Translations under genes and position numbers: made by a program
From: GCA-2686265 sp036010965
GTDB lineage: Bacteria > Planctomycetota > UBA1135 > GCA-002686595
Assembly: GCA_036010965.1 (NCBI GenBank)
Contig: DASCMO010000159.1
Span: forward strand, 1 to 14,286
Direction of reading: 5' to 3'
Length of the DNA: 14,286 nt
The notes under the pieces: generated by a model
The model's database searches: none
Seen by the model: only the letters and a program-made list of their open reading frames with translations
What the model was told of the DNA's origin: nothing
Part shown: piece by piece, positions 7,646 to 13,521 of the stretch
Position numbering within the stretch: the first letter of the stretch is position 1
Layout of the letters: every line of letters starts with the position of its first letter

Positions 7646-8827
7646 GTGTCCACCGTCGCGGCCGCGAGAGACCTCGTCTTCGGCGCGACAGCGCGAGCTC
7701 TTGGCCCGCGCGTGCTCGAAGTCCGACCCGCGAGTGAATCGGGCCTCGCGAGCGAGGTCCGAGTCGCCTTCCGGTCGGGCGCCCTGCCCGCGCACGCGCA
7801 CACGGCCCTGACGGACATGGATGGCGCGCGGTTCGAGCCGCCGCTGCCTGAGGGCGGCGACGAACGAGCCACCCTCACCTGCCCACGCAGTGCCCTCGAG
7901 GCCGCTGCCGAGGGCCTGGAGGAAGCGCGCGTGCTCCTGGCGGCCGTCCGCTGCTTCGAGCGCCGCCCCGCCGCGCCGCGCCTGATGGGCGTCATCAACG
8001 TGACACCCGACAGCTTCTCCGACGGCGGTGAGACCCTGGATGCCGCACGCGCCGTCGAGCGTGGACTGCTCCTGGAACGCGAGGGCGCGGACCTCCTCGA
8101 CATCGGCGGCGAATCGACCCGACCGGGCGCCGAGCCGGTCGCCGCCGAGCAGGAACTGCAGCGCGTCCTGCCTGTGGTCGAGGGCCTCGCGCGCTCCACA
8201 CGCGCCCAGATCAGCGTCGACACGACCAAGGCTGTCGTGGCCCGCGCCTGCCTCGACGCGGGCGCCACCCTGATCAACGATGTCTCGGCCGGGCGCGCTG
8301 ACCCCGGAATGCTGCCCCTCGTGGCGGAAAGCGGGTGCGACTACATCGCCATGCACATGCGCGGCGATCCGCTCACCATGCAGCGTGCACCGCGCTACGA
8401 AGACTCCGTGGCGGAGGTCTGCGAGTTCCTGCGAGATCGCGTGGCCGCCTGCTTGCAGGCGGGAGTCGAACTGCAAAGAATGATCCTCGATCCGGGCATC
8501 GGCTTCGGAAAGCGGCTCCGTCACAACCTCGATCTCCTCCAGCGGCTTCCCGAGCTGCGTTCCCTCGGCAGACCCCTCTGCCTGGGGGTCTCGCGCAAGT
8601 CCTTCATCGCGCACGCGACCGGGAAACTGCACCCGGAGGACTGGGAGGGCAACCGCCCCACCGGCACACAAGACCGGCTGGCGGGCAGCGCGGCGGCGGT
8701 CTGCGTTTCCGTACTCGGCGGTGCGGAGATCCTCAGGGTGCACGAAGTGGCGCAGATGGCCGAGGCGACAGCGATCGCCCTCGGCGTGAGCCGTCGCGGG
8801 CTGCTCGGTGAACGAAAAGAGGACTGA
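7646..8827 (+). CDS. folP: Dihydropteroate synthase FolP with an N-terminal extension
   Basis: FolP condenses p-aminobenzoate with dihydropterin pyrophosphate to give dihydropteroate in folate synthesis, and it is the sulfonamide target. The TIM-barrel occupies about residues 112-385 of 393. The diagnostic motifs are all present: MGVINVTPDSFSDGG (114-128), DLLDIGGESTRPGAEP (149-164), LINDVSAG (209-216), MHMRGDPLTMQ (237-246), ILDPGIGFGKR (280-290), GVSRKSF (314-320) and ILRVHEV (362-368). About 110 residues precede the barrel, whereas most bacterial FolP proteins have only a few to a few dozen there. This extension contains a helical segment (80-105) and no motif I recognise. The start is GTG 7646, with GGGGAT about 5 nt upstream. 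No start codon next to the barrel has a better site, so the extension looks genuinely translated. ftsH-folP adjacency is known from E. coli. Confidence 0.96.
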   Translation: MSTVAAARDLVFGATARALGPRVLEVRPASESGLASEVRVAFRSGALPAHAHTALTDMDGARFEPPLPEGGDERATLTCPRSALEAAAEGLEEARVLLAAVRCFERRPAAPRLMGVINVTPDSFSDGGETLDAARAVERGLLLEREGADLLDIGGESTRPGAEPVAAEQELQRVLPVVEGLARSTRAQISVDTTKAVVARACLDAGATLINDVSAGRADPGMLPLVAESGCDYIAMHMRGDPLTMQRAPRYEDSVAEVCEFLRDRVAACLQAGVELQRMILDPGIGFGKRLRHNLDLLQRLPELRSLGRPLCLGVSRKSFIAHATGKLHPEDWEGNRPTGTQDRLAGSAAAVCVSVLGGAEILRVHEVAQMAEATAIALGVSRRGLLGERKED

Positions 8828-8831
8828 AAGC

Positions 8832-10805
8832 GTGGACCAGACCTACAAGTGGGCACTGCAGGTGGCGATCGTCGCCCCCGGTCTCTACCTGTTCCTGCGC
8901 TTCTTGCGCACCACCCGCGGTGGCGGTGTCCTGCGCGGTCTCGTCGTCGCTCTGCTGTTCGTCGTGATCGGCCTGTGGGGTCTGGCGAAGGAGCTCGAAC
9001 TCGAGGAGCTGAACCACCTCATCCGCAGCACGACGCCGTTCCTGGCGGTGATCCTGACGATCCTCTTCCAGCCCGAGCTGCGCAGGGCGATCGCGCGCCT
9101 GGGGGAGCGCAACCGCTTCGTGCACCTGTTGCAGACGCGCCGTCACGAGACCCTGCAAGCCGTCGTCGAGGCGGTGTGCGCCATGAGCGCTCGGCGTCAC
9201 GGCGCCCTGATCGCGTTCCAGCGCGAGACGGCCCTCGACGCCTACACGCAGAACGCGGTCAAGATCGACGCCGAGATCCGGCGCCTCTTGATCGAGGGCG
9301 TCTTCCACCCCGGCAGCGCCCTGCACGACGGAGCCGTGGTGATCGACGGCGACCGTATCGCCGCGGCGGCCTGCCTCTTCCCCCTGACCGAGAACATCGA
9401 GATCAGCAAGTCGACCGGCACCCGACACCGGGCGGCCCTGGGGCTGACCGAGGAGACCGACGCGGTGACGCTCGTCGTATCCGAGGAGACCGGTTCGATC
9501 GCGCTCTGCCAGCACGGCCAGATGGAGCGACACATCGCCCCTGAAGACCTGGAGCTCGCCCTGCGCACGCGGCTCGAGCAACCGTCCGACGGAGACGAGG
9601 GCGAGCACGCCGCAGCCCCTTCAAACCGCATCTCCAAGCGGTTGCAGGCCGTGTTCACCCATGATCTCCCGCGCAAGGCGGCGGCGATCCTGCTCGCCGC
9701 CGGCATGATCTGGCTCGCCCATCAGGTGATCGTGATCGACCGCGACCTGACCCTGGCGGTAGCCTTCTCCGATCCGGGGGACCCGGCTTCGCCCGCGCCC
9801 GGCCAGCTCCTGATCCGCCTGCCTGACCAGGACTACCAGCTCGTCTCCCCCGCACCCTCCCAGGCCCTGGAGTTCGTGGTCTCCGGCACGCGCGGCCAGG
9901 TGGACCGGATCGGTTTCGATGTCAACGCCCTGCTCTCCCTGGGGAGCGAGGTCAGCGCGGGGACCACCGAGTTCCCCTTCGACAAGATCGTCTGGAACGT
10001 CGGGGAGGACGGAGACCGGTTGGGACTCGAGTTTCGCTGGAAGTCGGGCACGGCGCCCTTACTGCGCCTCGAACGCCACGAGCACCACCTGATCACTCTC
10101 GCACCGGAACATGTACCGATCGACGCGAGCGATCTGAACCCGCGCTTCCAGGCTCTCGTCGACGCGATCGAGTTCGCCGACCACGCCGTGGACGTGGAGG
10201 GTCCGCGAGCGATCATCGAACAGGTGGGTCGGGGCGAGCTGGCCTTCGAGCTGGAACCCATCGTCCTGGTCCCCGAGGACCGCACGGAACGCCGCGCCCG
10301 CCTGCGGCTCGCCGAGGGCCTCCGCGCGCTCGGCCTCTCGATCGCCGAGGACCGTCAGGTGCAGGTGACCCTGCGCATTGTTCCCGCCGAACGACTGCTC
10401 GTCGGCTCCATCGAAAAGGAGATCAAGGTCAGCAACCTGGGCGCATCCGAGGAGGATCCCGCCCAGTGGAGGGTCTTCGACCTGCACGACCCCGCACGCT
10501 TCGCGATCCGCATGGCGGGCATCATTCCGGTCACCGAGGAAGCCGGCTCCCAGGCCTACGAGGAGAAGGACCGGGTCGTGCGCCAGTTCGTCGAAGACAA
10601 CCTGAAGGTCTGGGTGGACATCTCGGAGCTGCGCGAGTCCGAAGGCACCACCCTGCCCCTGCAGTGGAACCTGCTCGGTGACAGCTGGCGCGAGGGCCTC
10701 TCCGCGAGCCTCGGAGAGGAACTCGACGACCTCGCTGAGCTGGAGCTGATCCTCGAGAGTGAGGGCATGATCAAGCTCCAGAAGAGCGAACAGGGGACGG
10801 AGTGA
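8832..10805 (+). CDS. cdaA: Diadenylate cyclase fused to CdaR/YbbR-like regulator (CdaA-CdaR fusion)
   Basis: A 657-residue protein combining two proteins that are normally separate. The N-terminal half is CdaA-like: three membrane helices (about 6-25, 34-52, 67-80) and then a DAC domain (about 90-250). That domain has both catalytic motifs, DGA at 166-168 (ALHDGAVVIDG) and RHR at 198-200 (STGTRHRAALG). It makes c-di-AMP from two ATP. After a short acidic linker comes a fourth membrane helix at about 280-299 (LPRKAAAILLAAGMIWLAHQ). A roughly 350-residue extracytoplasmic part follows, with repeated strand segments of YbbR type (such as VDVEGPRAIIEQVGRGELAF). That matches CdaR, the membrane regulator of CdaA. 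The start chosen is GTG 8832 because AGAGGA lies at 8818-8823, eight nt before it. GTG 8808 in the same frame would overlap folP further and has no ribosome site. The stop overlaps the glmM start (GTGA). The YbbR repeat number is uncertain without a profile search. Confidence 0.94.
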   Translation: MDQTYKWALQVAIVAPGLYLFLRFLRTTRGGGVLRGLVVALLFVVIGLWGLAKELELEELNHLIRSTTPFLAVILTILFQPELRRAIARLGERNRFVHLLQTRRHETLQAVVEAVCAMSARRHGALIAFQRETALDAYTQNAVKIDAEIRRLLIEGVFHPGSALHDGAVVIDGDRIAAAACLFPLTENIEISKSTGTRHRAALGLTEETDAVTLVVSEETGSIALCQHGQMERHIAPEDLELALRTRLEQPSDGDEGEHAAAPSNRISKRLQAVFTHDLPRKAAAILLAAGMIWLAHQVIVIDRDLTLAVAFSDPGDPASPAPGQLLIRLPDQDYQLVSPAPSQALEFVVSGTRGQVDRIGFDVNALLSLGSEVSAGTTEFPFDKIVWNVGEDGDRLGLEFRWKSGTAPLLRLERHEHHLITLAPEHVPIDASDLNPRFQALVDAIEFADHAVDVEGPRAIIEQVGRGELAFELEPIVLVPEDRTERRARLRLAEGLRALGLSIAEDRQVQVTLRIVPAERLLVGSIEKEIKVSNLGASEEDPAQWRVFDLHDPARFAIRMAGIIPVTEEAGSQAYEEKDRVVRQFVEDNLKVWVDISELRESEGTTLPLQWNLLGDSWREGLSASLGEELDDLAELELILESEGMIKLQKSEQGTE

Positions 10806-12178
10806 GCGACGACAACGGACCCATCTTCGGCACGGACGGGATCCGCGGCGAGGCGGGCGAGGGCTGGCTCGGCGTCGAGCTCGTCTCGGCCCTGGGGCGC
10901 GCCATCGGGATGGTCCTGGGCCGGGACGTGGCCGCCGGAGACGAGCAGCGCGCCGTGCTGGGGCACGACGGACGGCGTTCGGGACCCCAGCTGGAGGCCG
11001 CCCTGGCCCGCGGGCTCTTCCGAGCAGGCCTCGACGTGACGAGCGCCGGACTGATCACGACCCCCGGCCTGGCGCTGGTCACCCGCACGCGCGGCTTCGC
11101 CCTGGGAGTCATGCTGAGCGCCTCCCACAACCCCGCTCGAGACAACGGTATCAAGGTGCTCTCCGCCCGCGGCGACAAGCTGCCGGACGAGACCGAGCGG
11201 GAGATCGAACGCGTCCTGCGCGCCGACCTCGCGGCCGAGCCTCTCGGCCCGACTCTCGTGTTCGACGGGTCCCTCCAGGAAATTTACCTCGATCACCTGG
11301 TGCAGAGCGCCGGATCAGGTCTGGACCTCGGCGGCCTGCGCATCGCCGTCGATTGCGCCAACGGCGCCGCCAGCCACGTGGGCCCGCGTCTCTTCGAGCA
11401 ACTGGGAGCCAAGGTGACCGCCCTCTTCGCCGAACCGGACGGCCTGAACATCAACGAAGGTTGCGGCTCCACCCATCCCGCCGCGCTCCAGCGCTGCGTG
11501 CGCGAGGCGGGTGTTGACCTCGGGATCGCTCTCGACGGCGACGCGGACCGCTGCCTGCTCGTGGACGAGACCGGCGAACTGGTGCACGGCGACGGCATTC
11601 TGACCCTGCTCGCGCGCCATGCCGTCGAGAACGACGCCTGGTCGGACACTCGCGTCGTCGCGACGGTGATGAGCAATCGCGGCCTGCACCGGGCCCTGCG
11701 CGAGGTCGGCGTGGAGGTGGTCACGGTCGGCGTCGGAGACCGACGCGTCAGCGAGGCCTTGCGGCGCGAAGAGCTCCCCCTGGGCGGAGAGCAGTCCGGG
11801 CACATCATCTTCGGAGCCGAGAACCACCACGTCGGCGACGGCCTCTACACGGCCCTACGGGTGCTGCGCGTGATGCGCGAGAGCGACCGGCCCCTCTCGG
11901 CCCTGGCCTCGCCCTACCGCCCATTCCCCCAGGTGCTGGTGAACGTTCCGGTGGCGAGCAAGCCTGACTTCTCCCTGCTCCCGAGCGTGGAGGCCGCGGT
12001 ACACCGCATCGAGGATGAGCTGGCTGAGGACGGCCGCGTCCTCCTGCGCTACTCGGGGACCGAATCCCTGGCACGCGTGATGGTCGAGGGTCCCGACGCC
12101 GGACGGATCCGCGTGCTGGCCGATGAGCTCGCCGCCCTCCTGGGCGACGAGATCGGCGTCGCCGACGGATCGCGATGA
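10802..12178 (+). CDS. glmM: Phosphoglucosamine mutase GlmM
   Basis: GlmM converts glucosamine-6-phosphate to glucosamine-1-phosphate, feeding UDP-GlcNAc for peptidoglycan and LPS. It is 458 residues long, normal for the family (about 445). The N-terminal signature is IFGTDGIRG at 8-16. The phosphoserine loop is SASHNP with catalytic Ser108, the Mg2+ loop is DGDADR at 245-250, the sugar-binding loop is GGEQSGH at 328-334, and the phosphate-binding loop is RYSGTES at 416-422. The start is GTG 10802, overlapping the preceding stop by four bases, and the stop overlaps the tsaB start by four bases (ATGA). Coupling to the diadenylate cyclase is meaningful, because in Firmicutes GlmM binds CdaA and inhibits c-di-AMP synthesis. 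Whether that happens here is inference. Confidence 0.97.
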   Translation: MSDDNGPIFGTDGIRGEAGEGWLGVELVSALGRAIGMVLGRDVAAGDEQRAVLGHDGRRSGPQLEAALARGLFRAGLDVTSAGLITTPGLALVTRTRGFALGVMLSASHNPARDNGIKVLSARGDKLPDETEREIERVLRADLAAEPLGPTLVFDGSLQEIYLDHLVQSAGSGLDLGGLRIAVDCANGAASHVGPRLFEQLGAKVTALFAEPDGLNINEGCGSTHPAALQRCVREAGVDLGIALDGDADRCLLVDETGELVHGDGILTLLARHAVENDAWSDTRVVATVMSNRGLHRALREVGVEVVTVGVGDRRVSEALRREELPLGGEQSGHIIFGAENHHVGDGLYTALRVLRVMRESDRPLSALASPYRPFPQVLVNVPVASKPDFSLLPSVEAAVHRIEDELAEDGRVLLRYSGTESLARVMVEGPDAGRIRVLADELAALLGDEIGVADGSR

Positions 12179-12840
12179 GCTTCGTCGCCCTCGAGACCTC
12201 AACGCGCCGCCCTTCGGTGGCCGTGAGGGCGGCCGGACGGACCCTGGTCCGCACGCTCGAGAGCGAGCGTGCCCACGCGAGCGACCTAGTCCCCGCCCTC
12301 GACGCCCTGCTGGGTGAACTCGGAGAAACACCGAGCTCGATCGAAGGCGTGCTCGTCGGTACGGGCCCGGGGAGCTACACCGGCCTGCGGGTCGGCATCG
12401 CCACGGCTCGCGGCCTGGCCAGCTCTACCGGAGCGCTCCTGCGCGGCGTGCCCTCCGGCGAGACGATCGTCTTCGAGCGACTCGAACCCGGGCAATACGG
12501 GGTTCACCTGCTCGACGCGCGCGGAGGTGAGTTGAGCTTCGCACTCTACGAGCGCCTCGCGCAGGAAGTGCGTGTCGAGAGCGCGCCGCGTGCGGTCTCA
12601 CCGGAGGAACTGGCCGAGTTGCTCCCGCAGCAGGTTCCGATTTTCGGCGAGCAGGGAGTCGCGGAGGCCGCCGGGCTCTCGCCAGCGCAACGCGAGCTGC
12701 TGTGCGGCGATTCCCCCGCCGGAGCCGAAACCCTGCTGACGCTCGGCCGCGCACGACTCGACACGCTCGGAGGCCAGGCGGCCCATGAGGTGGAACCGCT
12801 GTATCTTCGCCCATTCGCGGCGAAAGCACGCCGCCGCTGA
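12175..12840 (+). CDS. tsaB: tRNA threonylcarbamoyladenosine biosynthesis protein TsaB
   Basis: TsaB is the scaffold partner of TsaD and TsaE in making t6A37 in tRNAs that read ANN codons. At 221 residues it is a typical length. It shows the ASKHA-type opening VALETSTRRPSVAV, the family signature GTGPGSYTGLRVGIATARGL at 62-81 and the usual C-terminal EPLYLRP. As in other TsaB proteins, this is a non-catalytic relative of TsaD and lacks the metal-binding histidines. The ATG start lies in the glmM stop (ATGA), so translation is coupled. It is the last gene of the cluster, and a strong hairpin begins 33 nt after its stop. rimI or tsaD, frequent neighbours elsewhere, do not follow here. Confidence 0.95.
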   Translation: MSFVALETSTRRPSVAVRAAGRTLVRTLESERAHASDLVPALDALLGELGETPSSIEGVLVGTGPGSYTGLRVGIATARGLASSTGALLRGVPSGETIVFERLEPGQYGVHLLDARGGELSFALYERLAQEVRVESAPRAVSPEELAELLPQQVPIFGEQGVAEAAGLSPAQRELLCGDSPAGAETLLTLGRARLDTLGGQAAHEVEPLYLRPFAAKARRR

Positions 12841-12872
12841 CTCGCCCTTCGCCCGCGCTCACCGAGAAACGA

Positions 12873-12909
12873 AACGCGCCCCGGACGCGGGGTGCGTCCG
12901 GGGCGTGTT
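12873..12909. terminator. Bidirectional hairpin between tsaB and the histone-like gene
   Basis: A perfect 12-bp inverted repeat (CGCCCCGGACGC at 12877-12888, GCGTCCGGGGCG at 12894-12905) has a 5-nt loop. It extends by one wobble and three further pairs to 12873-12909. The left flank is A-rich (GAAACGAAAC) and the right flank reads GTGTTC. The U-rich side is therefore better for minus-strand transcripts (CGTTTCGTTTC), and the stem alone serves the plus strand. Its position 33 nt after the tsaB stop, and downstream of the convergent gene, fits a shared terminator. Confidence 0.75.
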
Positions 12910-12916
12910 CGGTATG

Positions 12917-12936
12917 GCCCGGGCTTGAACCCGAGC
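12917..12936 (-). terminator. Second stem-loop downstream of the histone-like gene
   Basis: An inverted repeat with a 7-bp stem and a 6-nt loop. One of the pairs is G-U only when read as minus-strand RNA and a C-A mismatch on the plus strand, so the structure favours the transcript of the histone-like gene. It lies between that gene's stop and the larger hairpin, possibly forming a tandem terminator. It resembles a tRNA T-arm superficially but is not part of a tRNA. Confidence 0.4.
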
Positions 12937-12995
12937 ATCGTCCTCTCTCGCCGGGGGGGCCTCCAGGCAACGAAACGCCCGGCGGACGTGAAGGT

Positions 12996-13268
12996 CTACA
13001 GGTCGTGGGGCCGGAGGGTACGCCGACCGTTCTGGGTCGCGCGTTGCTCGGCCGACCAGATCATCGTACGCACGGCTTCGTCCAGAGCGCTGTAGAAGTC
13101 GCCCGAGACGTTGATTCCGGCAGTGGCCTTGGTGCGGGTCTTGCTGATGATCATGTTGACGGGCTTCTTCTTGCGCGTGGTCTTGCGCGAGGTCGTCTTC
13201 TTGGCCTTGGCCTTGGCCTTGGGCTTCGCCTTGGCCTTGGTCTTCTTCTTGGCGGTTTTCTTGACCAT
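12996..13268 (-). CDS. Histone-fold protein with lysine-rich N-terminal tail (bacterial histone)
   Basis: A 90-residue, highly basic protein, probably a nucleoid component that binds and packages DNA. Residues 1-35 are a tail with 17 Lys and 2 Arg, largely KA/KK repeats as in H1-like bacterial proteins (start MVKKTAKKKTKAKAKPKA). Residues 37-90 read as a short histone fold. The proposed helix 1 is about 38-50 (MIISKTRTKATAG). A long helix 2 is about 55-80 (SGDFYSALDEAVRTMIWSAE). The C terminus, GRRTLRPHDL, contains RxTxxxxD (R82, T84, D89), the motif that closes archaeal histones and forms the Arg-Asp bridge there. The third helix is cut to a few residues. HU motifs are absent. The ATG start has AAAGGAA at 13285-13279, 10 nt upstream. 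It is a single gene with its own promoter candidate and terminator. Alternatives are a generic lysine-rich nucleoid protein with an unrelated C-terminal domain. Confidence 0.83.
   Translation of the reverse strand: MVKKTAKKKTKAKAKPKAKAKAKKTTSRKTTRKKKPVNMIISKTRTKATAGINVSGDFYSALDEAVRTMIWSAEQRATQNGRRTLRPHDL
13201..13242 (-). repeat. Hexanucleotide tandem repeat coding the Lys-Ala tail
   Basis: Seven imperfect 6-bp units (TTGGCC on the plus strand, with variants TTGGGC, TTCGCC and TTGGTC) encode alternating Lys and Ala or Pro on the minus strand. The period is two codons, so gain or loss of a unit keeps the frame and changes tail length. Confidence 0.75.
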
Positions 13269-13293
13269 GTTTCTGAGGTTCCTTTGAGTTGTC

Positions 13294-13309
13294 CCGTCCC
13301 GCGGGACGG
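13294..13309. promoter_or_regulatory. 16-bp perfect palindrome in the leader of the histone-like gene
   Basis: CCGTCCCGCGGGACGG is its own reverse complement and sits 25 nt upstream of the histone-like ATG, between the promoter candidate and the ribosome site. It could be an operator for a dimeric regulator, possibly self-binding by the histone-like protein. As a loopless palindrome it would form only a shorter hairpin in RNA. Its function is inference. Confidence 0.45.
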
Positions 13310-13366
13310 ATGTGGTCGCGTCGCAGTGGAATAGTTCCGGCCACGAGGACGTAATTTGGAGGGATG

Positions 13367-13395
13367 AGAATGGCGACGGTGTCCGGTCCTGTCAA
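13367..13395 (-). promoter_or_regulatory. Candidate sigma-70 promoter for the histone-like gene
   Basis: On the minus strand, a perfect -35 hexamer TTGACA (13395-13390) is followed by a 17-nt spacer and CATTCT (13372-13367) as -10, which matches three of six consensus positions. A start point near 13360 would give a leader of about 90 nt that contains the palindrome. The ideal -35 and spacing support it and the weak -10 argues caution. Confidence 0.5.
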
Positions 13396-13413
13396 CACGC
13401 CCCTCCCCCGAAT

Positions 13414-13430
13414 CCGCCGGTTTTCGGCGG
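13414..13430. other. Small stem-loop in the histone/alr divergent region
   Basis: A 6-bp stem (CCGCCG at 13414-13419, CGGCGG at 13425-13430) encloses a GTTTT loop. It lies between the promoter candidate of the histone-like gene and the alr start, about 92 nt upstream of alr. It may be part of the alr leader, but a stem this short can occur by chance. The rest of 13431-13521 shows only a weak promoter-like pair for alr (TTGGTT at 13486-13491, TAAGTT at 13509-13514), which would make the mRNA nearly leaderless. Confidence 0.25.
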
Positions 13431-13521
13431 TATTCCGGCTCTCCTGATCTTCCATCCCCAGTCCCGTTCAGTGACCTCGACCTCGTTGGTTCCGCTTCCC
13501 AGCCTTGCTAAGTTCCAGTGC

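Noticed and set aside
7355..8743. 462-codon minus-strand frame opposite folP and the ftsH tail
   Set aside because: folP has all its catalytic motifs on the plus strand. The antisense product shows no family pattern.
8808..8831. Upstream GTG 8808 as start of the cyclase fusion
   Set aside because: It has no ribosome site and adds eight residues unlike CdaA N termini. GTG 8832 has AGAGGA at proper spacing.
12913..12940. tRNA-like T-arm (GGTTCAA on the minus strand) suggesting a tRNA or an att site
   Set aside because: The stem does not pair with a standard 7-nt T-loop, and no acceptor, D or anticodon arm is found nearby. It is better explained as a hairpin near the terminator.
12996..13268. 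HU/IHF or purely H1-like (AlgP/Hc1) identity for the basic protein
   Set aside because: HU-type motifs are absent, and the C-terminal half is not lysine-repeat sequence. It has amphipathic helices and RxTxxxxD, which point to a histone fold.
13005..13334. Gly/Leu-rich plus-strand frame across the histone-like gene
   Set aside because: It is the complement of the lysine codon repeats. Its repetitive Gly-Leu product is a by-product of the hexanucleotide repeat.
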